A stretch of DNA of 9,015 nt, from NCBI GenBank assembly GCA_023229645.1, contig JALNYU010000038.1:1-9015 (forward strand), given 5' to 3'. Position numbers and translations under genes: made by a program. This document shows, in pieces, positions 1 to 7,895 of the stretch. The notes beneath the pieces were generated by a model. The model saw only the letters and a program-made list of their open reading frames with translations, was not told where the DNA came from and did no database searches. The stretch's first letter is position 1. Every line of letters begins with the position of its first letter. This DNA is from Nevskia sp. GTDB taxonomy: Bacteria > Pseudomonadota > Gammaproteobacteria > Nevskiales > Nevskiaceae.

Positions 1-168
1 CTACTCGCTCCCAGAATGCGTCCGACACCTCCCAGGAGGCTACTCGTTTCGCCAAGGCTTGTACTCCGATATCGTGTGTTGGACGGCTCGGAGGGATAGT
101 TTATATTATTTACGGATAAGTTCTAAGTGCCGCCCATTTTCGAAGGCCGATGAAACTGCGACGAACGG

Positions 169-1143
169 TTACGGTGCGCTTAGTCGGCCGGTTTCGTTCG
201 GCGCGGGGCTGGGCTGCGGCCTGCGTTCGTTGCGCTGTGCGCGCGTTTTGTGTGTGCGTTCGGCGGCGCGGATGTGGCGTAACACCGAGGCGGCGATTGT
301 TGGAATCAGCGGGTTGGGGAGGTCGTGGCCCATGCCGGGGATGACGTTCAGCGTTGACTGCGGGATGCGCTTGGCGAGGTCGTAGGCGGCGGCGACGGGG
401 ACCAGCAGATCGTCTTCGCCGTGGATGATCAGCGTTGGCGCAGTGATGCTGGGCAGTAGGGCCGAGCGGTCGCCGGAGGCGAAGATCGCCAGCGTTTGCC
501 GTGCGAGGCCGCGTGGATGGTGGGCGCGGTCGAAATGCTGGCTGATGCGTTCCAGGCGTTCGGCATCCGGTACCGGATAGCCTGGGCTGGCGATCAGTTG
601 CCAAGTTTCGAAGGCGTGCTGGATCAGGGTTTCGCGGTCATGGCGCTTCGGCCTTTTGACCAGCCGCAGGCTGATTTTTAACGACGGGCCGGGCAGGCGC
701 GGGTGGCCGCTATTGGTCATCACTAGCACGAGGCTGCGCAGCCGTTCACCGTATTTCGCGCCGAGGATTTGCCCGATCATGCCGCCCATTGAGGCACCGA
801 TGACGTGTGCGCGGCGGATGCCGAGCGCATCCAGCAGGCCAACGGCGTCTTGCGCCATGTCGTCCAGCGTATAGCTGGCGCGAACGCGCAGGCCGAGTTT
901 GTAGGCAAGGCCGGCGCGTACCAGGCGCGGCTTGTGATGACTATCGAGTTTGCTCGACAGGCCGACATCGCGGTTGTCGTAACGGATCACGTAATAGCCG
1001 GCCTTGGCCAGCGCGCGGCAGAAATTTTCCGGCCATAGCGTCAACTGAGCGCCGAGCCCCATGATCAACAAGATGGCCGGGTTTTCCGGTTTGCCGAAGG
1101 TTTCGTATTCGAGACTGAGACCGTTGGCCGTGGCTTGAGGCAT
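169..1143 (-). CDS. alpha/beta-fold hydrolase
   Basis: A 324-residue alpha/beta hydrolase, probably a cytoplasmic esterase or similar serine hydrolase; the substrate cannot be told from sequence. The fold is clear: an oxyanion-loop region LLIMGLGAQ near residues 25-33, the strand-turn RYDNRDVGLS near 54-63, the nucleophile elbow GASMGG with Ser118, the acid in HGEDDLLVP (most likely Asp245), and the catalytic His273 in GMGHDLP. The pattern resembles the RdmC/aclacinomycin-methylesterase-like group, but that is recall, not a search. The frame extends upstream to a TTG at 1251, but the ATG at 1143 is chosen because homology-like sequence begins just after it; there is no strong Shine-Dalgarno in front of either. 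The last 30 residues are a polar, Arg/Pro-rich tail outside the fold. It is the last leftward gene, 243 bp after glpD, so it may have its own promoter. No signal peptide is seen. Confidence 0.9.
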   Translation of the reverse strand: MPQATANGLSLEYETFGKPENPAILLIMGLGAQLTLWPENFCRALAKAGYYVIRYDNRDVGLSSKLDSHHKPRLVRAGLAYKLGLRVRASYTLDDMAQDAVGLLDALGIRRAHVIGASMGGMIGQILGAKYGERLRSLVLVMTNSGHPRLPGPSLKISLRLVKRPKRHDRETLIQHAFETWQLIASPGYPVPDAERLERISQHFDRAHHPRGLARQTLAIFASGDRSALLPSITAPTLIIHGEDDLLVPVAAAYDLAKRIPQSTLNVIPGMGHDLPNPLIPTIAASVLRHIRAAERTHKTRAQRNERRPQPSPAPNETGRLSAP

Positions 1144-1386
1144 CGCTAACACCGAGAGATGACGTTTGAATGACGAAATTGTTTCATGCGCGTCGTCGTC
1201 ATGTGTTACATCGCGCGGCTTTGCCGCTAGGCGTGACGCGGCAGGCGGCAAACGGCTTTTGCGCCCGCATCGACACTCAACTTGGTAACCGTCAAGTGCA
1301 GGTTATGGATTGTGTTTGTTGCTGATGAGCGCGAGGGCGTTCCCTGATTGCGCGATATCGACCCCGATCAAGACCGCAAATTTTAC
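1144..1386. other. intergenic gap between glpD and hydrolase
   Basis: No gene is supported here. It holds a short perfect hairpin, GCGGC-TTT-GCCGC at 1215-1227, without a following T-run, so it is not a convincing terminator. I could not find a well-spaced promoter for the hydrolase on the minus strand; a TTGACG hexamer lies there without a good -10 partner. Confidence 0.4.
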
Positions 1387-2943
1387 TCAACCCTTGTTGG
1401 GGAGTAGTGAGTGGAGAAAATCCATTTCTAGCCCGGGCGTACCCGCAACGAGGCGTAGCGGCATGCGTCGGCGGATAACGTCTTCTACGGTGCGCGCCAT
1501 CTCGTCACGGACGGCGAGCACCGCTTCGGCGGCGATGAATGGCGCGGCCGGGTGCAGGCGTTGCCGCCATGCGGGGTTTTCGCGCAGCAATTCGGTGATG
1601 CGTGCGATGCCAGTGCCGTGCCGCTGCGTCAGTTGCGCGGCGCAAAGGGCATCGACGCCTTGGCTGTGTAGCGCGGCAATGGCGTCTGCCTGCCAATGCC
1701 GGAAGTCCGTGGGCGCGCCGGGCAGTGGTTGGTCTGCGCTGCGGCACGGCGGCAGCGGCCGGTTGAGATCAGCGAAAACCTGCTCGACCAACTGCGCAGC
1801 GTCGAGCCGGGCCGTGGTGTACTTGCCGCCGAGCGGCAGAATCAGCCCCGGCAGTGGGCGGTGCACGCTGAATTCGCGGCTGGTGGCGGACAAATTACTG
1901 CTGGCGGTATCGAGCAAGCTGCGGACGCCGGCAAAGCGGCTAATCACATGTTCGCGCCGCCACCCGAGGCCGGGCAACAAGGCGTTGACGGCATTGAGCA
2001 AGTAGTGGGTTTCGGGCTCGTCGTCGACGATGGCATCGGCTGCGGGCACGGCGGTTTCGGTGGTGCCGATCAACGTGCGGCCATACCAGGGAATGACGAA
2101 AAACACGCGGCCATCGTCGGGCGCGGTCAGCAGAAAGGCGTGATCGAGGCCGGGGATCGTCGGTAGCACGAGGTGTAGGCCGCGAATCAGCTTTACCGGC
2201 GGCAGATCGGTGTTATCGATAATCGTCGCCGCCAGCGGCCGCGCCCACGGTCCGGCGGCGTTGACCACGCAGGCGGCGCGCAGCGCAAAGCGGGCGCCGG
2301 TTTCTTGATCGCAGAGTTCGGCGCCAACACAGCGGCCGTTCTCGCGCAGCAGCGCCGTTGCGCTGACGGCGTTGGCGCAAACCGCGCCGGCGGCTTGTGC
2401 AGCAGCGACGACAAACAGCGTCATCCGGGCATCGTCTTCCTGGCAATCGCCATAGCGCAGGCCGCCGCGTAGCCCGGTATGCAGCAAATACGGATGCGCC
2501 GCGCTGAGCTGCTTGCGCGATAGCGAGCGGAAACGCGCGACTGGCTGCTGGCCGGTGGCGAGGAGATCGTACAGCGTAAGCCCCGCAAACCATTTCAGGC
2601 GGCCGACGCGCGCGCCGCGCCAGACCGGAATCACGAAATTCATCGGCCGCACTAGATGCGGCGCTAACTGCGCCAGCGTGCGGCGCTCGTTTAGCGCGTG
2701 GCGGACCAAGCTGAATTCGTAGTGTTCGAGATAGCGCAGGCCGCCGTGAATCAGCTTGCTCGACGCCTGTGACGTGCCGCTGCCCCAGTCGGTTTTCTCG
2801 ATCAGCGCGACTTTCAGGCCGCGCAGCGCGGCGTCGTAAGCGGTCCAGGCGCCGTAAATGCCGCCGCCGATGACCAGCAAGTCGTAGGCTGGGCCGTTTA
2901 ACGCGGCAACGTTGCGCCGCAGCGGAAACGCGGCGCCCGTCAT
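1387..2943 (-). CDS. glpD: FAD-dependent glycerol-3-phosphate dehydrogenase
   Basis: A 518-residue flavoprotein that oxidises sn-glycerol-3-phosphate to dihydroxyacetone phosphate and passes electrons to the respiratory quinone pool, usually as a peripheral inner-membrane enzyme. The FAD Rossmann motif VIGGGIYG is at residues 24-31, with the acidic end of beta-2 at LIEK (47-50). The GlpD signature SSKLIHGGLRYLEHYEF spans 61-77. IRGLHLVLP (253-261) and the FAD-contact GGKYTTAR (372-379) follow, and the C-terminal DAO_C-type helix region has RDEMARTVEDVIRRR (479-493). Length fits the roughly 500-residue family. The frame is open upstream into the FadE-like gene, but the ATG at 2943 is the first reasonable start, 40 bp after that gene's stop; no good Shine-Dalgarno precedes it, so translation may depend on the upstream gene. 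There is no adjacent glpK, glpF or glpR and no operator was recognised. Confidence 0.93.
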   Translation of the reverse strand: MTGAAFPLRRNVAALNGPAYDLLVIGGGIYGAWTAYDAALRGLKVALIEKTDWGSGTSQASSKLIHGGLRYLEHYEFSLVRHALNERRTLAQLAPHLVRPMNFVIPVWRGARVGRLKWFAGLTLYDLLATGQQPVARFRSLSRKQLSAAHPYLLHTGLRGGLRYGDCQEDDARMTLFVVAAAQAAGAVCANAVSATALLRENGRCVGAELCDQETGARFALRAACVVNAAGPWARPLAATIIDNTDLPPVKLIRGLHLVLPTIPGLDHAFLLTAPDDGRVFFVIPWYGRTLIGTTETAVPAADAIVDDEPETHYLLNAVNALLPGLGWRREHVISRFAGVRSLLDTASSNLSATSREFSVHRPLPGLILPLGGKYTTARLDAAQLVEQVFADLNRPLPPCRSADQPLPGAPTDFRHWQADAIAALHSQGVDALCAAQLTQRHGTGIARITELLRENPAWRQRLHPAAPFIAAEAVLAVRDEMARTVEDVIRRRMPLRLVAGTPGLEMDFLHSLLPNKG

Positions 2944-2983
2944 GCGCGGATCGCGAGGACTAGGCGCGTTCTTGCGAACGACG

Positions 2984-5281
2984 CTAGACGACTGGCAGCT
3001 GGCATTGCCGCGCGGCGCAAACCGCTTCGTACCAGCGGTGCAGCTGCCGGGCTTCGTCGGCGTCGATCGCCCCGCCGGCTTGCGCTTGTGCGATGCGCGA
3101 CGGCACGTGGCGATTCGGCTTCGCCTGCGTTGCCGCTGCTGCGCGCTGTTCCAGCGCCTCGTTGCCGCGCATTGCCGCCAAGGCGGTGTCCAGCAGCGGC
3201 CAGTGCGCGGCGTCGGTCGGCAGGCCGCTGCGGGTGCTGAGCCGCGTGCGCAGCATGCTATCGCCCTGCAATTGGCTAACGGCGGCGCGCTGCGTGGCTT
3301 CACTCGCGGCGCGGCGGCTGCGGCCGAGTGGCATGACGATCCAACGCGTCAGCCATGCCAGTGTTGGCGACGACAAATGCCGCAGCAGGCGGTCTAGCGC
3401 TTCTTCAACTGCGCTGAACGCCTCAGTGCAGATCAGCTCTAACACTGCGCGCTCGGCCGGGTTGGCGCCGCCTTGGTCGAATTGCCGCAGCGCAGCGCTG
3501 GCGAGATAAAGCTGGGCAAGTGCATCACCAAGCCAGGTGGTGAGGCTGCGCCGCGAAACCTCGCGCACGGCGCGCAGCGCGGTGAGCGGCTTGCGGGACG
3601 CCAGTTCGGCGCCGAGCAGGCTCAGCGAGACATCGCCACAGAACGCCAGCGCGGCGCTGTAGCGGTTGATTCGGCGCTGGTAGAGATGCTCTGGCGCGCG
3701 GTCGGCGAACAAGGTGCTGCGGTCGATCAAGCCGAGCACCAAGGCCTGCGCCGAGCTGCTGAACAGGTGGCCGATGTGCGACCACAGCGCGCCGTCGAAG
3801 CGCTCCAACGCCTCGGCTGGATTGGCCAGATTCGCTGCCGCCAGCGATTCCACAAATGCGCGATGGCTGCGCAGCACGGCGATGCTATAGGACTGCGAGC
3901 GCGCTAATTGCGGCGGCTCGGCAGCGTCTTGGCCGACCGCATCCAGCGCCAGAACAGCTTTCGACAAACAGCTGCGGTGCAAGCCCAGATCTTCCGCCGC
4001 CGCGGCGCAGCGGCGCGCCTGCTGCAGCGCCAGCGTGCGCGCAAATGCCGCTGGCGCCAGCGGTACGCCGCCGAGATCCACCGAGCGCGCCGTTGCTGCG
4101 GCGAGCGCTTGTGCGGCGTAGGCCTGTGCTGCGAGCGTCGCCAGTGCGCCTTGCGCGAGGGCAGTTTCGCTGCCACCGAGGCCGAACGGCGTGCGTAACT
4201 TGCCGGCGCTGCTCGCGCCGAGCGCCAGCGCGGTAACCGCTCCGGCGTGGATGGCGGCCGGCGCCACGGCATCGGCAACGGCGCGGCATTCGGCGCCATC
4301 GCTGGCGGCGGCGCCGAGGCGTTCGCGGCCGCCGATCAGGCTCTCGAAGTCGAGCTGAAGCAATTGCCGACCGACGGCAGCGCGCAGCAATGCGGCTTCG
4401 ATCAGCAAATAACTGAGGCCGCAGCGTTCGCCCTGCGGTAGTTTGCGATGCGGGTCGCTGATATCAACGCAGAGCCCGAGCAGTTCGGCGTCGGCATCGA
4501 CGATGACATTCGACGCCAGCTTCAACACCAGACCTTCGGCGCTGCTATCGATTTCAGCGCTGCCGGCGACGTCAGTCAGGCTGCCTTGGCAGATCGCGCC
4601 GGTTGCCAGGCGCGGCAACCAGCGGCTTTGCTGCGCGGCGCTGCCGTGGCGCTTGATCAGCTCGATCCAGCCGAGGCGGGCGCTGTTACCGGGGCGCAGC
4701 GCAACCTCGCTGCCGACGCCTGCACTGAGCCAGCCGAACGCTGCGGCCTGCGCCAGCGCCGAAATCTCAGTACCGCCGTGGGCGCTGCTGATGCCGAAGC
4801 CGTACAGGCCGTAGGCACGCATGCGCGCGGTTGCGGTCGGTGTCGCCGGATCGCGCGCGAAGCGGGCGCAAAACTCGGCCACCGGGCCGCTGAGCAGTGC
4901 GCGCTCGTCTGGCGTTAAGCGGCTGCTGTAGTCGACATGAAAGCGCTGCCAGTCGGCATAGCCGCCGAACAGCTCGGCTTCCCAGCCGGAGCCGCCGACG
5001 GCGATGACCGCAAGTTGGTCTTCGTCGAGCCGCGATAGCGCCCGTTTGAAGTTCGCGAACAGCGGCCGAGATAGCCATTCCTGGCGCAGCACCGTCAGAT
5101 TCAACGGCACCAGCACGACGACGCAAAGCAGCGCCAGCAGCAGGAAGATCTGCCACGCGCCGCCGAAGAAACCGAAAAACAGCGTTGCCGCCGCCAGCAC
5201 GAGGCTGGTGGTGCGAATGCCGGCGCGGAAATACGCCAGCACCAGCCCTGCCAGCGCGAAGAACAGTAGCCAATAGGCCAT
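2984..5281 (-). CDS. FadE-family acyl-CoA dehydrogenase-like membrane protein with eroded active-site motifs
   Basis: A 765-residue protein with the layout of E. coli FadE (about 814 aa): hydrophobic N-terminal segments (about 1-18 and 26-62), an acyl-CoA dehydrogenase-like core (about 120-480) and the DUF1974-type C-terminal region, clearly recognisable at SHIGHL (501-506), YQRRINRYSAALAFCGDVSLSLLG (from 534) and GDALAQLYLASAALRQFD (585-602). FadE starts fatty-acid beta-oxidation. Here, however, the flavin-contact TSPEAGSDAG-type motif reads SLTDVAGSAEID (234-245), the KRYIT-type segment reads SNVIVDA, the DITGGKGIM-type segment reads EDLGLHRSC (430-438), and the catalytic EGAN loop has become AEPPQLARS (454-462), where Glu455 might or might not be equivalent. 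The ORF is intact, with GGAG at 5291-5294 placed 9 nt before the ATG, so it is not simple decay. It sits 35 bp behind the M28 peptidase. It may be a paralog with altered chemistry or a pseudoenzyme. Family is fairly sure; activity is doubtful. Confidence 0.85.
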   Translation of the reverse strand: MAYWLLFFALAGLVLAYFRAGIRTTSLVLAAATLFFGFFGGAWQIFLLLALLCVVVLVPLNLTVLRQEWLSRPLFANFKRALSRLDEDQLAVIAVGGSGWEAELFGGYADWQRFHVDYSSRLTPDERALLSGPVAEFCARFARDPATPTATARMRAYGLYGFGISSAHGGTEISALAQAAAFGWLSAGVGSEVALRPGNSARLGWIELIKRHGSAAQQSRWLPRLATGAICQGSLTDVAGSAEIDSSAEGLVLKLASNVIVDADAELLGLCVDISDPHRKLPQGERCGLSYLLIEAALLRAAVGRQLLQLDFESLIGGRERLGAAASDGAECRAVADAVAPAAIHAGAVTALALGASSAGKLRTPFGLGGSETALAQGALATLAAQAYAAQALAAATARSVDLGGVPLAPAAFARTLALQQARRCAAAAEDLGLHRSCLSKAVLALDAVGQDAAEPPQLARSQSYSIAVLRSHRAFVESLAAANLANPAEALERFDGALWSHIGHLFSSSAQALVLGLIDRSTLFADRAPEHLYQRRINRYSAALAFCGDVSLSLLGAELASRKPLTALRAVREVSRRSLTTWLGDALAQLYLASAALRQFDQGGANPAERAVLELICTEAFSAVEEALDRLLRHLSSPTLAWLTRWIVMPLGRSRRAASEATQRAAVSQLQGDSMLRTRLSTRSGLPTDAAHWPLLDTALAAMRGNEALEQRAAAATQAKPNRHVPSRIAQAQAGGAIDADEARQLHRWYEAVCAARQCQLPVV

Positions 5282-5316
5282 CAGGTCGGGCTCCGGTCAG
5301 TGCCGCGGCGGCCGGC

Positions 5317-7002
5317 TCACGGCTGTTTTTCGCTCTTCAAGCGCGCGGCTTCAAATTCATCGCCGGGCAACCAGGCGATGGCCTCTTTTTCAGTCAGCGC
5401 GTGCCAGCCGAGCGCAAAACCGAAGCGGGCGAGGTCGGCGTCGGCGGTGAAATCCATCTCCGGCCGGTACTCGTCGCTCGGGCGGTGATAGCGGTTGCTG
5501 ACGTAGTCCTTACCTTGCTCCAAGCCCCATTCACGGTTGTGGCCGGCGTATTTGCTGCCAGAGCCGATGGAGAACGCCGGCACGCCGACGCGGGCCATGC
5601 TGAAGTGATCGGAGCGGTAGTAGTGGCCGGCGGTCGGGGTGGCGTCGGGCTCGATCGTCAGCTTGAACGTCTTCGCCGTTTTTTCGACTTCCGAGTAGAA
5701 GCTCAGGCGTTCAGCGCCGACCACTTCAACGCCTTCTGGCGTGCCGAGCGGGGCGATGCTGTCGTAATTCAAATTCAGCGCGATGTGAGAGGTCGGCAGC
5801 GGCGGGTGTTCGCCGAGATACTTCGAGCCGAGCAGGCCTTTTTCTTCGGCGGTGACGGAGGCGAACAGCACTGGATGCGGCGGCCGTTCTTTCATCGTCG
5901 CGTAGGCGTGCGCCAGTTCCAACAGCACGCCGCAGCCGGTGGCGTTGTCGACGGCGCCGTTGTAAATACGGTCGCTTTCCGCCGTGCCGGGCACTTCCGG
6001 CGCGATGCCGAGGTGATCGTAATGGGCGCTGTAGAGCACCGCTTGCTTGGCGTTTTTGTCGACGCCGGGCAGCATCGCAACGACATTATTCGATTCAAAA
6101 CGCCGCACTTTGCTTTCCATGTGCGCCTGCAGCCGCACCGGCAGTTCAAAGGCTTTGAAATCGCGCGTACCGGCGAGGTCGATCATCTGATCGAGCCCCT
6201 TGCCGGCGACGCTGAAGAGCAAGCGCGCAACTTCGAGCTGAATCCAGCCGGCTTCTTTCAGCTTCGGCCGTGGGTCGTCGGCCAGCGTCACCTGCTCGTT
6301 GGTCCATGAGCTGCGTACGACCTGCCACGGATAGCTGGCCAGATCATCGCGATGAATCAACAGCACGCCGGCCGCGCCTTTGCGCGCCGCTTGCTCGTAC
6401 TTGTAGATCCAGCGGCCGTAGTAAGTCAGGGCGTCGCCGTTGAAGAACTTGGCGTCTTTCGAGGGTGGCTCGTTAACGATGATCAACGCAACTTTGCCCT
6501 TAACATCAACGCCTTTGTAGTCATCCCACTGGTATTCCGGCGCTTCGATGCCGTAGCCGACGAAGATGATCGGCGCATCGATGTCGGCGCGCTCGCTCGG
6601 CGTTTGATTGCCAGCGACAAAATCCTCAAACAGCTTCAGCGGAATCGCTTCGCCGCCGTTCGGTACGAAGCTCAATGTGGTGCCGGATTCGGTATGCGAG
6701 CCGATAAACCGCACTTTTTGCATAAAGCTGCCGTCGTCGCCGGCCGGCTTCAGGCCAAGCAATGCGAATTGCGTGGCGATGTATTGCGCGGCGATATCGC
6801 CGCCGCGTGTGCCCGTGCCGCGGCCTTCGAGCAAATCGTGCGCCAGAAAGCGCACGTGGGCGCGAATGCGCTCGGCATCAATGCTTTGCGCGGCCGCCGC
6901 TTGGGTCGGCGGCAGGCCGTAATCGGGGGTGGAGTCAGCCAGCGCCGAACCCGCACCGAGCACGGCGGCGAAGGCGGCGAGGCGGAAACGTCTTGAGATC
7001 AT
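5317..7002 (-). CDS. secreted M28-family zinc metallopeptidase
   Basis: A 561-residue exported M28 aminopeptidase-like enzyme. The start at 7002 gives a signal peptide: MISRRFR, a hydrophobic stretch to about residue 20, and a likely AxA cleavage near SALADS (19-24). Residues about 130-260 look like an inserted PA-type domain (FVGYGIEAPEYQWDDYKGVDVKGKV region). The catalytic domain follows, with the co-catalytic zinc set in order: His327 and Asp329 in SAHYDH, Asp352 in NGAVDNATG, Glu386-Glu387 in TAEEKG (general base and ligand), Asp414 in LNYDS, and His506 in RYHRPSD; the conserved SDHF lies at 464-467. All expected ligands are present, so it should be active in periplasm or outside the cell. 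A GGAAG-type ribosome site lies at 7010-7014, 7 nt before the ATG. It heads the leftward unit and is divergent from coq7. The peptide substrate is unknown. Confidence 0.93.
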   Translation of the reverse strand: MISRRFRLAAFAAVLGAGSALADSTPDYGLPPTQAAAAQSIDAERIRAHVRFLAHDLLEGRGTGTRGGDIAAQYIATQFALLGLKPAGDDGSFMQKVRFIGSHTESGTTLSFVPNGGEAIPLKLFEDFVAGNQTPSERADIDAPIIFVGYGIEAPEYQWDDYKGVDVKGKVALIIVNEPPSKDAKFFNGDALTYYGRWIYKYEQAARKGAAGVLLIHRDDLASYPWQVVRSSWTNEQVTLADDPRPKLKEAGWIQLEVARLLFSVAGKGLDQMIDLAGTRDFKAFELPVRLQAHMESKVRRFESNNVVAMLPGVDKNAKQAVLYSAHYDHLGIAPEVPGTAESDRIYNGAVDNATGCGVLLELAHAYATMKERPPHPVLFASVTAEEKGLLGSKYLGEHPPLPTSHIALNLNYDSIAPLGTPEGVEVVGAERLSFYSEVEKTAKTFKLTIEPDATPTAGHYYRSDHFSMARVGVPAFSIGSGSKYAGHNREWGLEQGKDYVSNRYHRPSDEYRPEMDFTADADLARFGFALGWHALTEKEAIAWLPGDEFEAARLKSEKQP

Positions 7003-7009
7003 GTACAGG

Positions 7010-7014
7010 CTTCC
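7010..7014 (-). promoter_or_regulatory. ribosome binding site of the M28 peptidase
   Basis: On the minus strand GGAAG lies 7 nt before the ATG at 7002. It supports that start and therefore the signal peptide. Confidence 0.55.
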
Positions 7015-7061
7015 AGAGAATTCAGGGGGCGCGGCGGTAGCCGTCGAGCAGACTACACCGC

Positions 7062-7090
7062 AGAATAGGAAAAACCCCGGAGCACGACAA
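7062..7090 (-). promoter_or_regulatory. candidate sigma-70 promoter for the M28-fadE-like-glpD unit
   Basis: On the minus strand, TTGTCG (7090-7085) and TATTCT (7067-7062) are separated by exactly 17 bp, each matching 4 of 6 consensus bases. Transcription would start near 7055, giving an untranslated leader of about 50 nt before the peptidase ATG. The site overlaps the coq7 ribosome site on the other strand. This is an eye match only. Confidence 0.35.
7079..7082 (+). promoter_or_regulatory. ribosome binding site of coq7
   Basis: GGAG with 8 nt to the ATG at 7091. The frame is open upstream to 6929, inside the divergent peptidase gene, so this site decides the start. Confidence 0.65.
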
Positions 7091-7765
7091 ATGCCAACGC
7101 CTTCTGATCCGCACTCAAATCGCGATTACTCGCCGTTTGATCAAGCGCTGCTGCGCCTCGGCCGCGGTTTGAGCCGTCTCTCGCAAGGGCCGCTGGCGCC
7201 GTCGCCGCGCGCCGAAGACTACCCCGCCGCGCGCATCGCCGAAGCGCCGATGGCGGCTACCGAGCGGCGGCAAGTTGCCGGTTTGATGCGCGTCAACCAC
7301 GCTGGCGAGGTTTCCGCGCAGGCGCTTTATCACGGCCAAGCCTTGGTGGCGCGCAATACTCATTTGCGCAGTCACCTGTTGAAAGCGGCAGACGAAGAAC
7401 GCGCGCATCTGCAGTGGTGCGATGCCCGGCTGCGCGAACTGGGCGAGCAACCGAGCCGGCTGAGCCCGCTGTGGTACGCCGGCTCGTTTGTGATCGGCGC
7501 CGCCGCCGGTTTGGTCGGTGATCGCGTCAGCCTCGGGTTTGTCGAGGAAACTGAACGGCAAGTGGTCGAGCATCTCGACCAGCACCTCGGCCAACTACCG
7601 CGCCAAGATCGCCGCAGCCGCGCGATCATCAATCAAATGAAACAAGACGAAACCCGCCACGGCAACGAAGCCGCCGCCGCTGGCGCGCTGCCGCTGCCGG
7701 CGCCGGTGCGCGGCTTGATGCGCGGTGTGGCGAAAATTATGAAGTTTGGGGCGTATCGGGTTTGA
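7091..7765 (+). CDS. coq7: Coq7-type di-iron demethoxyubiquinone hydroxylase
   Basis: A 224-residue 2-polyprenyl-3-methyl-6-methoxy-1,4-benzoquinol monooxygenase, which performs the last ring hydroxylation but one in ubiquinone synthesis at the inner membrane. The full di-iron carboxylate set of this ferritin-like four-helix enzyme is visible: Glu73 in NHAGEVSAQ, Glu103 and His106 in EERAH, Glu155 in EETERQV, and Glu187 and His190 in DETRH. A hydrophobic stretch, WYAGSFVIGAAAGLVGD (128-144), fits the membrane/substrate-channel helices of the family. Length matches the usual 210-220 residues. The ATG at 7091 is preferred over upstream in-frame starts because of the GGAG 8 nt before it and because coding upstream would overlap the divergent gene. 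It is transcribed alone, away from the peptidase; other ubiquinone genes are not in view. No terminator is obvious right after it. Confidence 0.96.
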   Translation: MPTPSDPHSNRDYSPFDQALLRLGRGLSRLSQGPLAPSPRAEDYPAARIAEAPMAATERRQVAGLMRVNHAGEVSAQALYHGQALVARNTHLRSHLLKAADEERAHLQWCDARLRELGEQPSRLSPLWYAGSFVIGAAAGLVGDRVSLGFVEETERQVVEHLDQHLGQLPRQDRRSRAIINQMKQDETRHGNEAAAAGALPLPAPVRGLMRGVAKIMKFGAYRV

Positions 7766-7826
7766 ACGGGGGCCAGCGCGCCAAATTTAATGAGGCCAGT
7801 TTGTCGAGCAAGCAAAACCGACGCTC

Positions 7827-7867
7827 TAGACGCTGATATCACTGATAATGTCTGCGCTGCGCGTCTA
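7827..7867. repeat. inverted repeat between coq7 and the IS remnant
   Basis: TAGACGC at 7827-7833 is matched by GCGTCTA at 7861-7867, with a 27-nt interior, and weaker pairing extends outward. There is no T-run after it, so it is not a standard terminator. The region 7766-7895 has no supported gene and is less GC-rich than its neighbours. Confidence 0.35.
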
Positions 7868-7895
7868 ACGCTTAGCGGCGTAGGCAAATGCCGCA

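Noticed and set aside
1..47. Direct repeat CTACTCG at 1-7 and 41-47.
   Set aside because: Seven bases 40 bp apart can occur by chance, and no third copy is seen.
79..107. Promoter-like TTGGAC, 17 bp, TATATT on the plus strand in an AT-rich pocket.
   Set aside because: The -35 matches only 3 of 6 bases and the only gene downstream on that strand would run antisense to the hydrolase. The region 1-168 has no supported gene.
1144..1251. N-terminal extension of the hydrolase to a TTG at 1251.
   Set aside because: The extra 36 residues are polar and do not fit the fold; the ATG at 1143 directly precedes the family-like sequence.
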